Assembly: GCA_026936325.1 (NCBI GenBank)
Contig: JAPTHN010000003.1
Location: forward strand, 104,203,360-104,267,359
Direction of reading: 5' to 3'
DNA length: 64,000 bases
Source: Platynereis dumerilii
Lineage: Eukaryota; Annelida; Polychaeta; Phyllodocida; Nereididae
Part shown: positions 33,801 through 45,449 of the stretch, one piece after another
Layout of the letters: each line of letters begins with the position of its first letter
How positions within the stretch are numbered: the stretch's first letter is position 1
Made by a program: the position numbers and the translations under genes
Notes under the pieces: model-generated
Database searches by the model: none
What the model was told of the DNA's origin: nothing
Seen by the model: only the letters and a program-made list of their open reading frames with translations

Positions 33801-35359
33801 TCATAAAAATGGCTAATTATATTGAATTTTATATGGTAATTTAGCTTATTTGCCAGGCTATCTGGCACATATAGTTTCATTTTGGACCAAGGGTCTAGAC
33901 ACTCAAGCCACACTTCGTAAAATTTGGACTAGCGAAGATTTTTGCTAAAATGCAACAACTCCTTAACTATGAACTGGCTTAAAAGTGGTCATAAAAATGG
34001 CTAGGCAATAGGCATATTGAAATTTATATGGCAATTTAGTATATTTACCAGGCTATCTGGCACATATAGTTCTATTTTGGACCAAGGGTCTGGGCACACC
34101 AGCCACACTTTGTAAAATAAGGACTATCACAGATTTTTGCCAGATTTCAACAACTTCCTAACTATGAGCTGGCTTGAAAGTGGTCATAAAAATGGCCAGG
34201 CATATTGAATTCTATATGGTAATTTAGCTTATTTGCCAGGCTATCTGGCACAGATAGTTTCATTTTGGACCAAGGTTCTGGACACTCTAGTCAAGCTTTG
34301 TAAACTTTGGACAATCGTAGATTTTTGCTAAATTTCAACAACTTCCAAACTATGAACTGGCTATGGCTTGGGTGTCCAGACCCTCGGTCCAAAATGAAAC
34401 AATACCCTTTCCATGTCCTTTATTTTAAAAAAATACTAAGTAATATATAGTAATTGTTTAGTGTATTAAAATAGATAGTATAACACCAAAGATCCTTGGT
34501 ATTATTATATCGATGATTGAGGCAAAATAAATGGCCGCCATTTTGAAAAACGGGGTTAAACTGCACTTAACTTCCCAGGAGAGTATCAAAACCTGTCTTA
34601 ATGAATTCCTGACCCATGAAAACATATATTTAGACCCAAAAATCATTGTTCTAGCCCAATTAGATCCAGAGATACGGGCGAAACGGTTAATTGGCGGCAA
34701 TCTTGGAATTATCCATCATGGCCGCCAGTCGTTGAGGTTATATAATGACCAACAAGCAAAAATGTGTTCTCTGGAATATTAGCTTTCCGATGGTATGTGT
34801 CTTCAAAATTCCCAAGGGGGGGGGAGGGGGGGTTATGGTGGCCCGCGGACTATATACAGTATACAGTGACTGTTCTTCATACTAACCAATTTACTCTCCA
34901 GGTGAAACGTGGCATGGATCTTCTCCAGAGAGTGGCCAAGGACCTTAATGAGGAAGAACGTGGTATGTTCTGTTTGATGATATTTTTGCATGCCTTTTAC
35001 TAAAAAATATTTTTCCTGCAGATATATTTCGAATATGCCCCTTTTTCTAAACTTATACTGATCATCAAATCTTTCTTTCCAGACCTTTTGGACAACTTTG
35101 TTTCTGGAGACCATGAAGTTACCAGACGTCTCTTTGAGGGTAAAGAAATAGGTGAGGGTGCATGACCTTTTCTGGTTGAAATTTTAATCAAATTTTATCC
35201 TTTGGTATTTTCCTTTGTTATCTTAAACATTTATTTGCAGAGAAGCGGGACTGTGACTGTGGTGACAAGTGCAGATGTTCTGGTAAATGCTGCAGATGTC
35301 GTTGCAGGAAAAGGCTGGCTTCAAAGTGCTACAAAAGACTCATCTGTTTCGGCAAATAA
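30891..35359 (+). CDS. Copy F: 10-Cys peptide precursor with a 3.6-kb element in an intron
   Basis: Coding exons are 30891-30974, 31128-31157, 34902-34962, 35083-35151 and 35241-35359, giving 120 residues; AATAAA is at 35389-35394. The signal exon is the short form (DDMEKRATL), the exon 4 module is GMDLLQRVAKDLNEEER and exon 5 starts DLLDNF. The third coding intron is about 3.7 kb instead of about 160 bp because an inverted-repeat transposon (31267-34852) sits in it. All splice junctions remain intact and the frame is open, so the gene may still be expressed. Splicing across the insert is untested. Confidence 0.82.
31267..34852. mobile_element. 3.6-kb non-autonomous inverted-repeat transposon
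   Basis: It is flanked by TAT (31264-31266 and 34853-34855), and copy B shows the empty site in the same intron. The ends TAGTCCGTGGGCC and GGCCCGCGGACTA are inverted. The similarity of the arms extends at least 130 bp inward, including a C-run and TTGCTTGTTGGTCA. The middle is a 185-bp satellite. There is no transposase ORF. A 3-bp duplication would allow a PIF/Harbinger or CACTA origin, but the ends are not diagnostic. Confidence 0.8.
32690..34380. repeat. About 186-bp satellite, nine copies, inside the transposon
   Basis: Copies of CAGGCTATCTGGCACATATA recur at about 32727, 32920, 33103, 33290, 33479, 33667, 33854, 34050 and 34237. Each is followed by TTTCATTTTGGACCAAGG, GACACTCTAGTCAAGC, TAAAATTTGGACTATCGCAG and an AACTATGAACTGGCTTAAAA run. 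The copies are 80-90% similar by eye. Confidence 0.9.
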
Positions 35360-35394
35360 ATCAAACATTGTGATTCTGATGATGATTGAATAAA

Positions 35395-35769
35395 GCATTG
35401 AACATGACTTAGTTTTTATGGCTTGTGTGGAGACTCATTTAGCACATATTCATATATACATAACATGAAGGTAATTGTGTTGTCAAAGAAAGACAAAGAG
35501 ACAAATAGATGAGACTCCTGCAATCACTCAAAATGGAGTTGGTGTTTGTGGGTTTACACATCTCTTTAGGAGAAAAATTAAAACATTGAGCATCACTTGG
35601 TTTTTGTGTGTTCTGTGAAGGTCAAACATTCTAAAATCACACATACAGTGTGTAAGACTTTAAGTATAAACATAACAAGCAGCTCCTCACATTAATAAAT
35701 GTAATAAAATTAAGAATTTCATGACAATTGTTCCAGTAACACTGTTCTCCAGTCCTGGGAAGTCTTAGC
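35395..35769. other. 3' flank of copy F
   Basis: This is common non-coding flank, interrupted at TAGC (about 35766-35769) by the nested LINEs. Confidence 0.55.
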
Positions 35770-36195
35770 CTCTACTGTTTAATTTATTTCTTAATGATAT
35801 TTTCTTTTCTGTAAAACATTGTGAGTTATTCAATTATGCAGACGATAACACTTTAAGCACAAGTAACTGTAATATAAATGAATTACTAGAAAATCTTTTG
35901 ATTGACACAAATATAATGACTGAATGGTTTAGTAATAATTTCATGAAGTAGTAATAATTTCATGAAAGTCAACCCTGACAAGTTCCAGTTAATGTTAATG
36001 AAGCCTCAGGGTAGAAATGTGGAACTTCCTAGTAAAATAATAGTCCAAGATAATGTCATTAAGGCCAGCGAATGTGTACGACTGCTTGGAATCGATATTG
36101 ACTGTAATTTAAATTTCCACAAACATGTAAAGATACTATGCAGTAAAGCTAGTAGACAACTGAAAGTTTTGTACAGATTCAAAAGTATTTTGTTC

Positions 36196-39100
36196 CCATG
36201 AGTCGCATCGCAATACATCCCAAAGATGGTCCAGTATGGATGACGTTGTAATCAACCGAAATGGATGTAGACTCTGCAATGAGCCAGGTCATAATGTGAA
36301 CAGGTGCCATCATTCGAGGCCAGTCGTGTGCAATGAGTGCAATGGAAGAGGGCACAAGGCAAAACATCATCGTCAGCATCGTAGATAACTTCTAGGCCAT
36401 GATTTGGAGGCCGCCGTGCAGATAAATGACTGTGAAAGTGACACTGATATGCCTCTGGGCAGCACTGACAATGAAAATGATGTTTTATATTGTGATGATT
36501 TTACTTCTGATTTTAGTGTAACATGTGATAATACAAATTGTTTAAATGTTTCTTCTGGCGAAGAGGTAGTTGATAATAAGCTCTTAAAGAGACTGTGTAA
36601 TTTGTATCCTGAAATTTATGGTGCTATAAATACAGAATCATTTAAAAACTATGCTCAGTCATATGTGAAGTTGAATAATGATATAAGTGAAGCAAATGGA
36701 TTAACATTAGGCCATCTCAATGTAAGAAGCTTACTTCCAAAAATTAACGAAGTTCAGTTTTTGGTTCATATTTCTGACTTAGACGTATTTTGTTTAAATG
36801 AATCGTGGTTGGATGATAGTGTGAATATCAGTGATGTGTCTATACCTGGTTACAACATTCATGTTAAACATAGAAATAGACATGGTGGAGGAATTGTTGT
36901 TTACATCAAGAGTGGAATTAGATGTGAAAGGAGGTTAGATCTGGAAATACCTGAAATAGAATGCATTTGGGTCCAACTACGTTTAAAAGGTCAAAATGTT
37001 CTTGTGTGTTCTATGTACAGACCACCAAGTGCTGATAATGTGTATTATGATAAAATGCTTGACACTTTGGAAAAAGCTTGTGCAGAAAATATTGTTACAG
37101 TACTTCTTGGTGACCTTAATTATAATTATGTTTTGGATGAATCTCTCCACCAAAATCCTTTGTATTTGATTGAAAGTCTAAATGGTATGTCACAGTTAGT
37201 GAATGATTATACGCGTGTAACTGTGCAATCAGCCACTTTAATAGATGTTGTGTTAAGTACCCATCCTATCTTACATCAGTTTACTAGAACATTTGAATGT
37301 AGTCTAAGTGATCATTACCTTGTTTACACAGCAATCGATATTCGAAAAGATCATGTTATAAATAGTCATAATGAAATTAGATTTAGATGTTATAAAAAGT
37401 TTGATCCTGTATCTTTCTGTAATGATATTACCAATTCTGATGTACTCAATAGTGTTGTTAATATACCTGATGTAGAAAATGCTTGGAATGTTTGGAAGTC
37501 AGAATTTCTTAAAATATGTGACCAGCATGCTCCAGTAAGAACACAGAGAGTCAAGGAGCGTTACAAGCCATGGGTTAACAAGGAAATTTTACAACTTATG
37601 TATAAGCGAGATTTTCTGCATAAGCAAGCTTGTAAATTTGCAGATAGTAATTATATGGATGAATATAGAAGTATCAAATCTGAAATTGAATGTAGGATAA
37701 AACAAAATAAGAAAGAATATTATGATAATCTGTACAATGGGGCTGTTTCGCAGCCCAAGATGTTGTGGAATGAACTCAAAAGACTTTCTGGAAAAGCAAG
37801 TAAAAATGTTACTGTTATAAATGATGCTCACTCTGCCTGTAATTTCAATGAATTTTTTTCTAATATTGGTCATACAACAACTCAACACTTACCTGTACCT
37901 GATGATGTCATGTGGCAAGGTCAGAGTAGTATTTATGAATTTAAATTTTCCGTTGTTGATGAAAGATCTATTGTAAAATTACTTAGTAAACTAGGGTCCA
38001 ACAGTTCATTGGATATCCTAAATTTTGACTGTAAGCTGTTAAAATTAGCTGCAACATGTATAGCCCCTGCATTAACTCACTTATTCAATAAATCAATTCA
38101 ATGTGCTTTTGTACCTAAGGACTGGAAATATTCTAGGGTTACTCCGATCTATAAAGGATCTGGAGATGTCAAAGATTGCTCTAATTATCGACCAATTTCT
38201 GTTATTAGTCACTTAGCCAAATTATTTGAGAAAGAGATTCAATGTCAATTATTAACTTATCTAGTATCACATGATTTTATTTCTTTAGACCAGTATGCTT
38301 ATAAGAAATTTCATTCGACTTCAACCTGCCTTCATACTACCATAGATGAATGGCTAGAGAATATTCATGATAATTTTAAAACTGGTGTGGCTTTCATTGA
38401 TATTTCAAAGTGTTTTGATACTATTAACCATAAACTCCTTGTATCTAAATTATGTAAATATGAATGTAAATGGTTTCAGTCTTATCTTAAAGATAGATGT
38501 CAGAGTGTTTATTATAACAATGAATTATCAGATGCTTTAAATGTTACCATTGGTGTTCCCCAGGGTTCCAATCTGGGACCCTTACTTTTTACTTTATTTG
38601 TTAACGACCTGCCTAATTTCATTGCTAATGGAAGAGTGTCTATGTATGCGGATGACACAATCATATATTGTAAGGGAAGTGATGTCATGGAAATTACTAA
38701 TGATTTGAATGATTGTCTTGATAATGCAGCGAGGTGGTTCTCAGCTAATTGTCTTGCTCTTAATGCAAACAAAACCGTTTCCATGTTAGTCGAGTCTAAT
38801 GTCAGCTCTAATGATCAAAATAACTTATTTTTAAAACTTGATAGTCATGTTGTCCAAAATGTTAATGTTACGAAGTATCTTGGTGTTTATGTGGATAAAA
38901 ACCTTAAGTTTGAAAAACATACTAATGAAATTGTTAAAAATATTACTGGTAAACTTGCCTGGTTAGGCCGTTTACGACTTATATTACCAAGAAATCTACT
39001 AGAGGTTGTGTATAAAACATATGTTCTTCCACTATTTGATTATGCCTGCACTGTGTGGGGCTGTACTGATGCAAATGTCGTTACCATTCAAAGGCTTCAA

Positions 39101-39585
39101 AATAGGGCAGCCAGAATTATCTGTGGTTGTTTCGATATCATTAATGTTAGAGGTATTAGTTTAGTAAAGAAACTTAAATGGCAAAATATTCAGGAACGTA
39201 TTAATTATTTTCTATGTATTCATATGTACAATTGCATTCATGGAAATGCACCGCCACATTTGGTAAATTCTATAGTTATGGCTTGTGATGTGCATGAAGT
39301 TAACACCAGATTAGCAAATACATTGAATGTTGTTATACCTGAATGTAAATTGCAACTATTTAAGAAGTCATTTTTATATAGAGCCTCCAATATATGGAAT
39401 ACTTTGCCAGAAGAACTAAAAAACTGTGATAGTCTTGATGTATTTAAATCCAAGACAAAGATTTATTTTAGCTAGATTTGTTTCTATGTTTTCTTGTATT
39501 TTACATTGTTGTATTTATTGTAATGGGCCGCCTGAAAAACGGTTTTTACCGAGTGTGTTTGTCCATGTAAAATATATTCAAAATA
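36196..39585 (+). mobile_element. CR1-group LINE (inner), nearly intact
   Basis: It is inserted into the outer LINE in the same orientation. It contains the end of an ORF1 with a CCHC knuckle (about 36258-36385: CRLCNEPGHNVNRC), the full ORF2, then a 3' UTR with GGGCCGCCTGAAAAACGG and an A-rich end. Boundaries are good to about 15 bp and target duplications are not obvious. It is 5' truncated within ORF1. Confidence 0.7.
36404..39475 (+). CDS. LINE ORF2: endonuclease and reverse transcriptase
   Basis: This is an open frame of about 1023 codons without a stop; the first ATG is codon 16 (36449). Residues about 100-325 form an APE-type endonuclease: LGHLNVRSLLPKINE, DVFCLNESWLDD, MYRPPS, LLGDLNYNY, and SDHYL for the catalytic Asp-His. 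Residues about 560-830 form the reverse transcriptase: VTPIYKGSGDVKDCSNYRPI, FIDISKCFDTINH, GVPQGSNLGPLLFTLFVND and the catalytic MYADDTIIY. A C-terminal domain follows (LFDYACTVWG ... QNRAARIICG). The motif set fits the CR1/L2/Daphne group. The enzyme copies element RNA at a nicked genomic target. The intact frame suggests recent mobility. Confidence 0.88.
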   Translation: MEAAVQINDCESDTDMPLGSTDNENDVLYCDDFTSDFSVTCDNTNCLNVSSGEEVVDNKLLKRLCNLYPEIYGAINTESFKNYAQSYVKLNNDISEANGLTLGHLNVRSLLPKINEVQFLVHISDLDVFCLNESWLDDSVNISDVSIPGYNIHVKHRNRHGGGIVVYIKSGIRCERRLDLEIPEIECIWVQLRLKGQNVLVCSMYRPPSADNVYYDKMLDTLEKACAENIVTVLLGDLNYNYVLDESLHQNPLYLIESLNGMSQLVNDYTRVTVQSATLIDVVLSTHPILHQFTRTFECSLSDHYLVYTAIDIRKDHVINSHNEIRFRCYKKFDPVSFCNDITNSDVLNSVVNIPDVENAWNVWKSEFLKICDQHAPVRTQRVKERYKPWVNKEILQLMYKRDFLHKQACKFADSNYMDEYRSIKSEIECRIKQNKKEYYDNLYNGAVSQPKMLWNELKRLSGKASKNVTVINDAHSACNFNEFFSNIGHTTTQHLPVPDDVMWQGQSSIYEFKFSVVDERSIVKLLSKLGSNSSLDILNFDCKLLKLAATCIAPALTHLFNKSIQCAFVPKDWKYSRVTPIYKGSGDVKDCSNYRPISVISHLAKLFEKEIQCQLLTYLVSHDFISLDQYAYKKFHSTSTCLHTTIDEWLENIHDNFKTGVAFIDISKCFDTINHKLLVSKLCKYECKWFQSYLKDRCQSVYYNNELSDALNVTIGVPQGSNLGPLLFTLFVNDLPNFIANGRVSMYADDTIIYCKGSDVMEITNDLNDCLDNAARWFSANCLALNANKTVSMLVESNVSSNDQNNLFLKLDSHVVQNVNVTKYLGVYVDKNLKFEKHTNEIVKNITGKLAWLGRLRLILPRNLLEVVYKTYVLPLFDYACTVWGCTDANVVTIQRLQNRAARIICGCFDIINVRGISLVKKLKWQNIQERINYFLCIHMYNCIHGNAPPHLVNSIVMACDVHEVNTRLANTLNVVIPECKLQLFKKSFLYRASNIWNTLPEELKNCDSLDVFKSKTKIYFS

Positions 39586-40363
39586 AAAAAAAATTAGGCC
39601 CAAAAGAAAAGCATATTATTTTACGATCTTTTATTTTGTCAACCTTTAATTTCTGCCCGATAGTATGGTCATTTTGTGGGCTAAGTAGTATAAGAAAAAT
39701 TGAAAAGGTGCAAGAAAGGGCTCTCCGATTTTTAACAAATGATTCCAAAAGTAGTTATGATGAGTTGTTAATGAAGACAAATCAAACAACCATGCTTCTT
39801 TCACGTTTAAGAGTAATGGTAACAGAAGTTTATAAATGTCTACACAAATTGAATCCTAAGCCACTTAATGAATTGTTTACAGTAAAGGAAAGTGATTATA
39901 ATCTGAGAGATCCCTGTCCTATTGTTATGCCTACTTTCAAGAAAGTTAAGTATGGAAAGAACTCTTTCACCTATTATGGATCACACTTGTGGAATAATTT
40001 ACCATATGAATATAAAAACTGTGTGGATTACAAATGTTTCATAAATATGATTTCAAAGTGGGAAGGGCCGAAATGCTCGTGTAACCTGTGCTCAATTCAG
40101 ACTGTGATATGAAGGATATGTATGTGATAATACAATTGTGATATACATATGGCTATGTATGATTTTAAGTATTTCACATGTACACTTTATCTATGTTTTT
40201 AATTCCATGCTTTATCAGTCTTTTATCCTTTTATCATCATTTCGATAATTTGTTTATTGTTTTATATTTGTTGATATTTGTCGCTTAATAGCTTTTAGCT
40301 AATGTTGTTTGTTTTCAATGCGACAGAAAATAAAGATTTATCTATCTATCTATCTATCTATCT

Positions 40364-40521
40364 AGCTGTCATACCTCTGCAAAAGATATGTTTTCAAACG
40401 TATACAAAAGGCTCTGAGAGCCACTTTATTGCTAACACTTGGTCAGTGTTGTTTTATTTACTTTGAAAAAGTAATTAGTCACTGATTAAAGATTGCAGGG
40501 TCTTTAAATAAATCATCACTC
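40364..40521. other. Common flank between nested LINEs and hAT-like MITE
   Basis: This is non-coding continuation of the copy F flank, matching about 5057-5210 after copy B. Confidence 0.5.
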
Positions 40522-41474
40522 CAGGGCCGCATTAAGGTAGCAAGAGGCCCTAGGCTGAGCCTCAATGTGAGGCCCCTTGCTGGACCTGATTCGAGACCAC
40601 CAATCACAGCAGAATGTCACCTGTGATTCCCATTTTCTGTTTGTGAGCTGAGAAATATCACCAAAGCAAACTTGCAGGCTCTTTTTAAAAATTTTCTTGA
40701 ACGCCAATAAACTTGATTTTTGCTTGTACAAAAGTGTTCCTTACAAAATGGTAGCTAACCAGAAAGAAATCAGTCTCTGTACCGCCTCCAGTGCAGCCGA
40801 ACCTGTTCTACTTGATTGACGCACATTTGCGAGGTCAATTTTCATGAGACTACAAAATATTGCACCTTTTTTACAATAATCATGAAAATATTGCAATAAT
40901 CGTAAAAATATTTGCAGTGTAATAATCATGCATGTGTGTGCAATAATTCGGAAAAAATGTACATTTCTTCCAAAATGAAAGCACATATTTATCCAATTAT
41001 TGCACAAATATTTCTGGGATATTCATAGAAAGTTCTACAATAGTCATAGATTCTAAATAAACTATTAAGATAATAGTACTAATTTGCACATGATAATGGC
41101 AGAAATATCTATTACATGGCTGTTATGAAAATGTCTACTTCTATTGCAGAAACCTATATGATTATTTTAAAAATGATTTTTCTGCCAATTGTATACAAAT
41201 ATGATTGTACAATTGATGTCAAAAGAGCTTAATATGAGACACCGGAATATATTATATATACTCTTAAAAAAGGTACTTCCAGGCTAAACGATCTAAATTG
41301 ATCCATATTCATAAATTTTGGGCTATTTGGGGCCTCTTTGCAATTTGGCTCAAGCTGTCCTCTTGATTTTTGACTTTGTACAAATTAAACATTTTTTTCA
41401 CCCTATGTGAGGCCCCCCTGAGGTCTGAGGCCCTAGGCTATAGCCTACTCAGCCTCATGGATAATCCAGGCCTG
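40522..41474. mobile_element. 953-bp hAT-like MITE
   Basis: It has an 8-bp target duplication CATCACTC (40514-40521 and 41475-41482), and the empty site is visible in B and D. The termini are inverted: CAGGGCCGCATTAAGG against the complement of the right end, CAGGCCTGGATTATCC. Subterminal segments share GGCCCTAGGCT and GAGGCCCC. The duplication length and CAGGSCCG-type ends are those of hAT elements. There is no transposase ORF. Confidence 0.85.
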
Positions 41475-41721
41475 CATCACTCACTCACTGATTACAGTTT
41501 ACTTTTGAAAAACGCACATCTATTCAAAGTGTCATCACTTTCCAGCTTCTGGGTAGAACATCATGTAACTTGCCAAATTTGCGTGATGCTTCTAAACTAA
41601 AAATCCTGAATGTTTGAGGTGAATCCATGTATTTTCCACAGATCGAGACAAGCTTCTGTCATGTCCCACCATGTCTAATTTGAAAGTTGCAAAGTTAAAC
41701 GAGCATGAGGGGAGTACACTA
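41475..41721. other. Common flank with a single 29-bp minisatellite motif
   Basis: The CACTTTCCAGCTTCTGGG motif occurs once here (41532-41560). This is the unexpanded form of the arrays seen at 15552, 48944 and 56755. Confidence 0.7.
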
Positions 41722-42123
41722 GTAATTGTGCAGCGTACGAATTACATATGTAAATTCTACATGCAAAACTCAAACAAAAGAGCCGATCCGTAGTACGTAC
41801 GTACATTTTCGTACAAATTTATAAAAAATTCACACAGGTATTTTTCAGTTACATTGGCAATTTTAGTGCAATGTGGTAATCACAAATGGTTTAAGTTTAG
41901 ACCTTGCATTGGCCTATCTAAAAAAGAATCAGCAAAAAAATCAAGTCAAAGCCCCCAAAACCAACTTAACACGCATGAAATCCATACGAAAAAGTATGTA
42001 TGTTTTACATACGTAAATTTTTGTACCGTACGTATTTGATACGTGAAAACAATCAATTTTCGTATGAAATATGCAAGAAAGAGTTTGAACGTTTTACGTA
42101 TGCTGCATGCACAACTGGCCATG
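41722..42123. mobile_element. TA-flanked MITE, unit F copy (402 bp)
   Basis: This is the same insertion as at 16612-17006, flanked by TA. It is more diverged than the D and H copies (for example ACATATGTAAATTC in place of the ACGTACGTAACTGC run), so the F unit separated earlier from the D/H lineage. Confidence 0.65.
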
Positions 42124-43980
42124 TAGGGAACCAACCATACATGTTTCATGATTTCAAATGATCAACAAAGATGTCCAACGAGATTTAAAGTCAGAAGTTT
42201 GTCAATGAGGACAATTTTCAATACTTCTAATGCGAAATGATGGAAAATGATGTGAGAAAGAAATGTGATAAACACCAACTTGGCACAAAAGGTTACCATA
42301 AACTCACAAAATGCAGTGAGAAGGCACCATACGACCATAAGAACCATTTTCATTTTTTCACAGAGTTGTGACAGACTTGAAGTGAAATTATTTTTGGGAC
42401 AATTTGCATTGATTGTCAATTTGATTTTTGAACATAGTTGCACTAAAGGTGGCCTAATAAATCCATTTCAATTTTTTTTCTTTATGAAACTTTCTAGACT
42501 ATCAAAATGCATGTCAACCGACGACGCTGTAAAGTTACATAAAAATATTTTCATTACGAGTTACATTCGAAGCTGTTTAAAAATGTGTGTAGCATATTAT
42601 ATTTGGTGAAGAACCCTGTAAATATGGTCACAAAAATGATAAGAAAAATAGAAAAGACAGATAACAATTGGTTGTCACACTGAATGATTCAATGCAATCG
42701 TACTCATGAAGAGTGTAACAGGGTAGACAGATTTTTGGGGTGCCGTTTCCAGAGGTCATAGACTTGAAACTGTGCTGTTAACTTTAATGTATTTAAAATC
42801 AGAAGATACAGTTCAGATACTATTTAAAGAAAATATTCATCACATTACTCTGAATCTGGAGATAGCAATGAGATATTTCAAGCCAATTGGCCATCACCAG
42901 ATCAGCGGAGGACCACCGGTCCACCGCAGATTGTAGGACGTCCTTAAAACGCAGGACTGTTCTTCAAACTCAAAGGATGGATGGCTTTTGTTCTCTAGGA
43001 CTCTATGATAAGTGAAATTGTGCCTCACAATATTTCACTTTTCTCTTCACCCATACACTCAATAATAGACTATCTAAACTTTAACTGAGATATAAACATT
43101 AAACAATTGCATGGTGTTGAGGTATATCCTCCAATTTAAGGCTGTTTTAAAGTAGCAACATTGTTGGAGCCTGTCAGAAAAAATTCTAACAGAAAAGATA
43201 TTTTAAGAGAATCGATTAAGTTGCAATCCTACCTTCATCTAAATATCATGCCTTGAGAAAGTCATGTTTGCCATAATTAATTTAAAAGATAAAAATAACT
43301 GGTCTTAGGAAGCAATATGAGACAAACAGGAGTCCGTCAAAAGAAGTATAGTCATCCTTGGATTGTACTAATTTCATCAAAACTTATTAAATTGTTTATT
43401 TTTGAGAATACTTCAAATTAAGTACACAATAACTTTCTGTCAGAAATCAGCAAAATATCATGATTTATAGATGGAATTGAACTTATTGCTTTCCAGAGTA
43501 ATTATTACATTCCAACCTTACTGTTTAAAAAGTTTTATGGCTGGCTTGCCACTTATATCGCCACAGTTAGACGAGATGTATGAGTATGTTTCAGAACTCT
43601 TGTCCTCCTTGACTAGTTATTTGCGAAGTGGGCGATATCATCCTGACCATACGGTCATAGATTGCCCTGATGTTTAATTTTTCTTCTTTAGAGCTGTGGA
43701 TCGACCTGTGAACATTTAATTCATTCAGTGAGCCCCGGATTTTCTTCTTAAGAGATGTGAAAATCAACAAACACCAACTCCAATCTGAGTGATTGTATCA
43801 GTTCCCTCTTATAAATCTTTCTTTGGCAATATCCATGTTATGTTAAATTGTTTATAGACTAGTAATAAGTGCCTCTCCATATATATATGTGCACTACAAG
43901 TTTTTACCGTCATAGAAAACATACAAAAAATTCATGCTTAATGCTTTATTCAATCATCATCAGAACACACAACATTTGAT
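42124..43980. other. Common inter-pair flank before copy G
   Basis: This is non-coding array flank. It includes one copy of the 41-bp minisatellite motif (about 42687-42722) and the segment shared left of all minus-strand copies. No gene is seen. Confidence 0.6.
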
Positions 43981-45057
43981 TTATTTGCCAAAGCAGATGA
44001 GTCTTTTGTAGCACTTTGAAGCCAGCCTTTTCCTGCAACGACATCTGCAGCATTTACCGGAACATCTGCACTTGTCACCACAGTCACAGTCACGCTTCTC
44101 TGCAAATGAAATGTCTCGGATAAAAAAGGAAAATACCAAAGGAAAAATTTGATCAAAGTTTCAGCCAGAAAAGGATTTGCACCCTCACCTATTTCTTTAC
44201 CCTCAAAGAGACGTCTTGTAACTTGATGGTCTCCAGAAACAAAGTCGTCCAAAACATCTGGAAAGAAAGATTTGATGATTTAGAAAAAGGCGTATTATAT
44301 GACAACTGACAGAACACTGATTAATAAAGGCATGAAAAATATCCTCAAATAGAACACTGTTATAATTCAATCTGACATAAGGCAATCTACAAGGTCATCT
44401 TCATGGTGAACGTACCCCGTTCTTCTTCATTGAGGTCCTTGGCCACTCTCTGGAGAACAGCCATGCCACGTTTCACCTGGAGAGTACAGTAAAGCTTATG
44501 AAGTACAGTCAATGTATTATAATTCAAGTTACATATTTGTTTAGTTTCACAGTCAATTTGGCAGGATACAACTAACCAAAATAGAATATAATAATTAAAA
44601 TACAAGAAAAAAATTCACCTCATTTTCTTCTTCAGCGATTTCATTCATCTGCAAATAGAGACACAGAATGATGAATTGATTTGTTACCCAAGAGTTTGTG
44701 AATATCAAAAGTTTACCATAAGGCTAATGTGAATTGAATTGTGAGAGCACTTCTCTAATCTTGACAGTCATCATCATCACTAAAACCTCCAAGAACATTT
44801 CACTCAATACTGTGCTATTTCAGGTAAAATGTCTGACTGTATTGTGTAACTCTTTCTTTGTACCAAAGCAGGAAAAGGTAATTGATCTCAATTATTCATC
44901 TACTAGCAAATCTGTACTGTGTGATATCAAACTGCATTAATGGATTGAACATTTGAATGTAAAATACCAGAGCAGCTCTTTTCTCCAGGAGGGTGTCATC
45001 ACTGAGGGCCAGGCCCACAAGGCAGACGAGGGCAACGAGAAACAGTTGGCTTTTCAT
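43981..45057 (-). CDS. Copy G: 10-Cys peptide precursor, near-identical to copy C
   Basis: Coding exons in transcript order are 45057-44968, 44648-44619, 44476-44416, 44257-44189 and 44099-43981. Every boundary equals that of copy C plus 33,392, and the predicted 122-residue protein is the same. A silent difference is seen in the Ser-Asp codons after the signal peptide. TATA is at 45195-45202. It is divergent from copy H. Confidence 0.9.
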
Positions 45058-45449
45058 CCTGCAACAAAATTAACGAAACTGATCTTTTGACTGATTAGAG
45101 AATTACAAAACACCAAACAATCATCAAAGCAATGATAATGATTCTTACTTGATTGGTCAGAAGTGAAGCTGATGATCACTCCTTCAAATTTCTCCTTTTA
45201 TACCAAATTTTCTATGCAATTAGCGGGTCATTCCATCAAATTTGACAAGTGGGCAAACCTATATAAATTTAATAGGCTGACATTATTTGCATGTTTCGCA
45301 ATAACTGTTGGCGGAAGTGTGAACAGGAACTGATTTTCAATAAAGTGATGAGTAAGAGTTAATAAACTAAGTGAGAGCTGAGTTAATAAACTAAGTAGGT
45401 CTGTGGATTGATATAACTTTCCCCACTGATCTGTACATCTATACTTCTT

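Larger units (their letters stand above)
35770..40363 (+). mobile_element. 5'-truncated CR1/L2-group LINE (outer), split by a second LINE
   Basis: The insertion is bounded by TAGC on both sides. The left part (35770 to about 36195) encodes the end of a reverse transcriptase (LLFNLFLND, then FNYADDNTLS, then KVNPDKFQLMLM and LLGIDIDCNLNFHKH). A 20-bp tandem duplication near 35931-35966 shifts its frame. The right part (about 39585-40363) continues with LSTFNFCPIVWSF, a C-terminal domain ending about 40112, a 3' UTR with AATAAAGATT and a (TCTA)n tail (40337-40363). A second, nearly intact LINE has inserted between the two parts. Confidence 0.75.

Noticed and set aside
30891-35359. Copy F destroyed by a transposon
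   Set aside because: The element lies wholly inside an intron and all splice junctions and frames remain intact.
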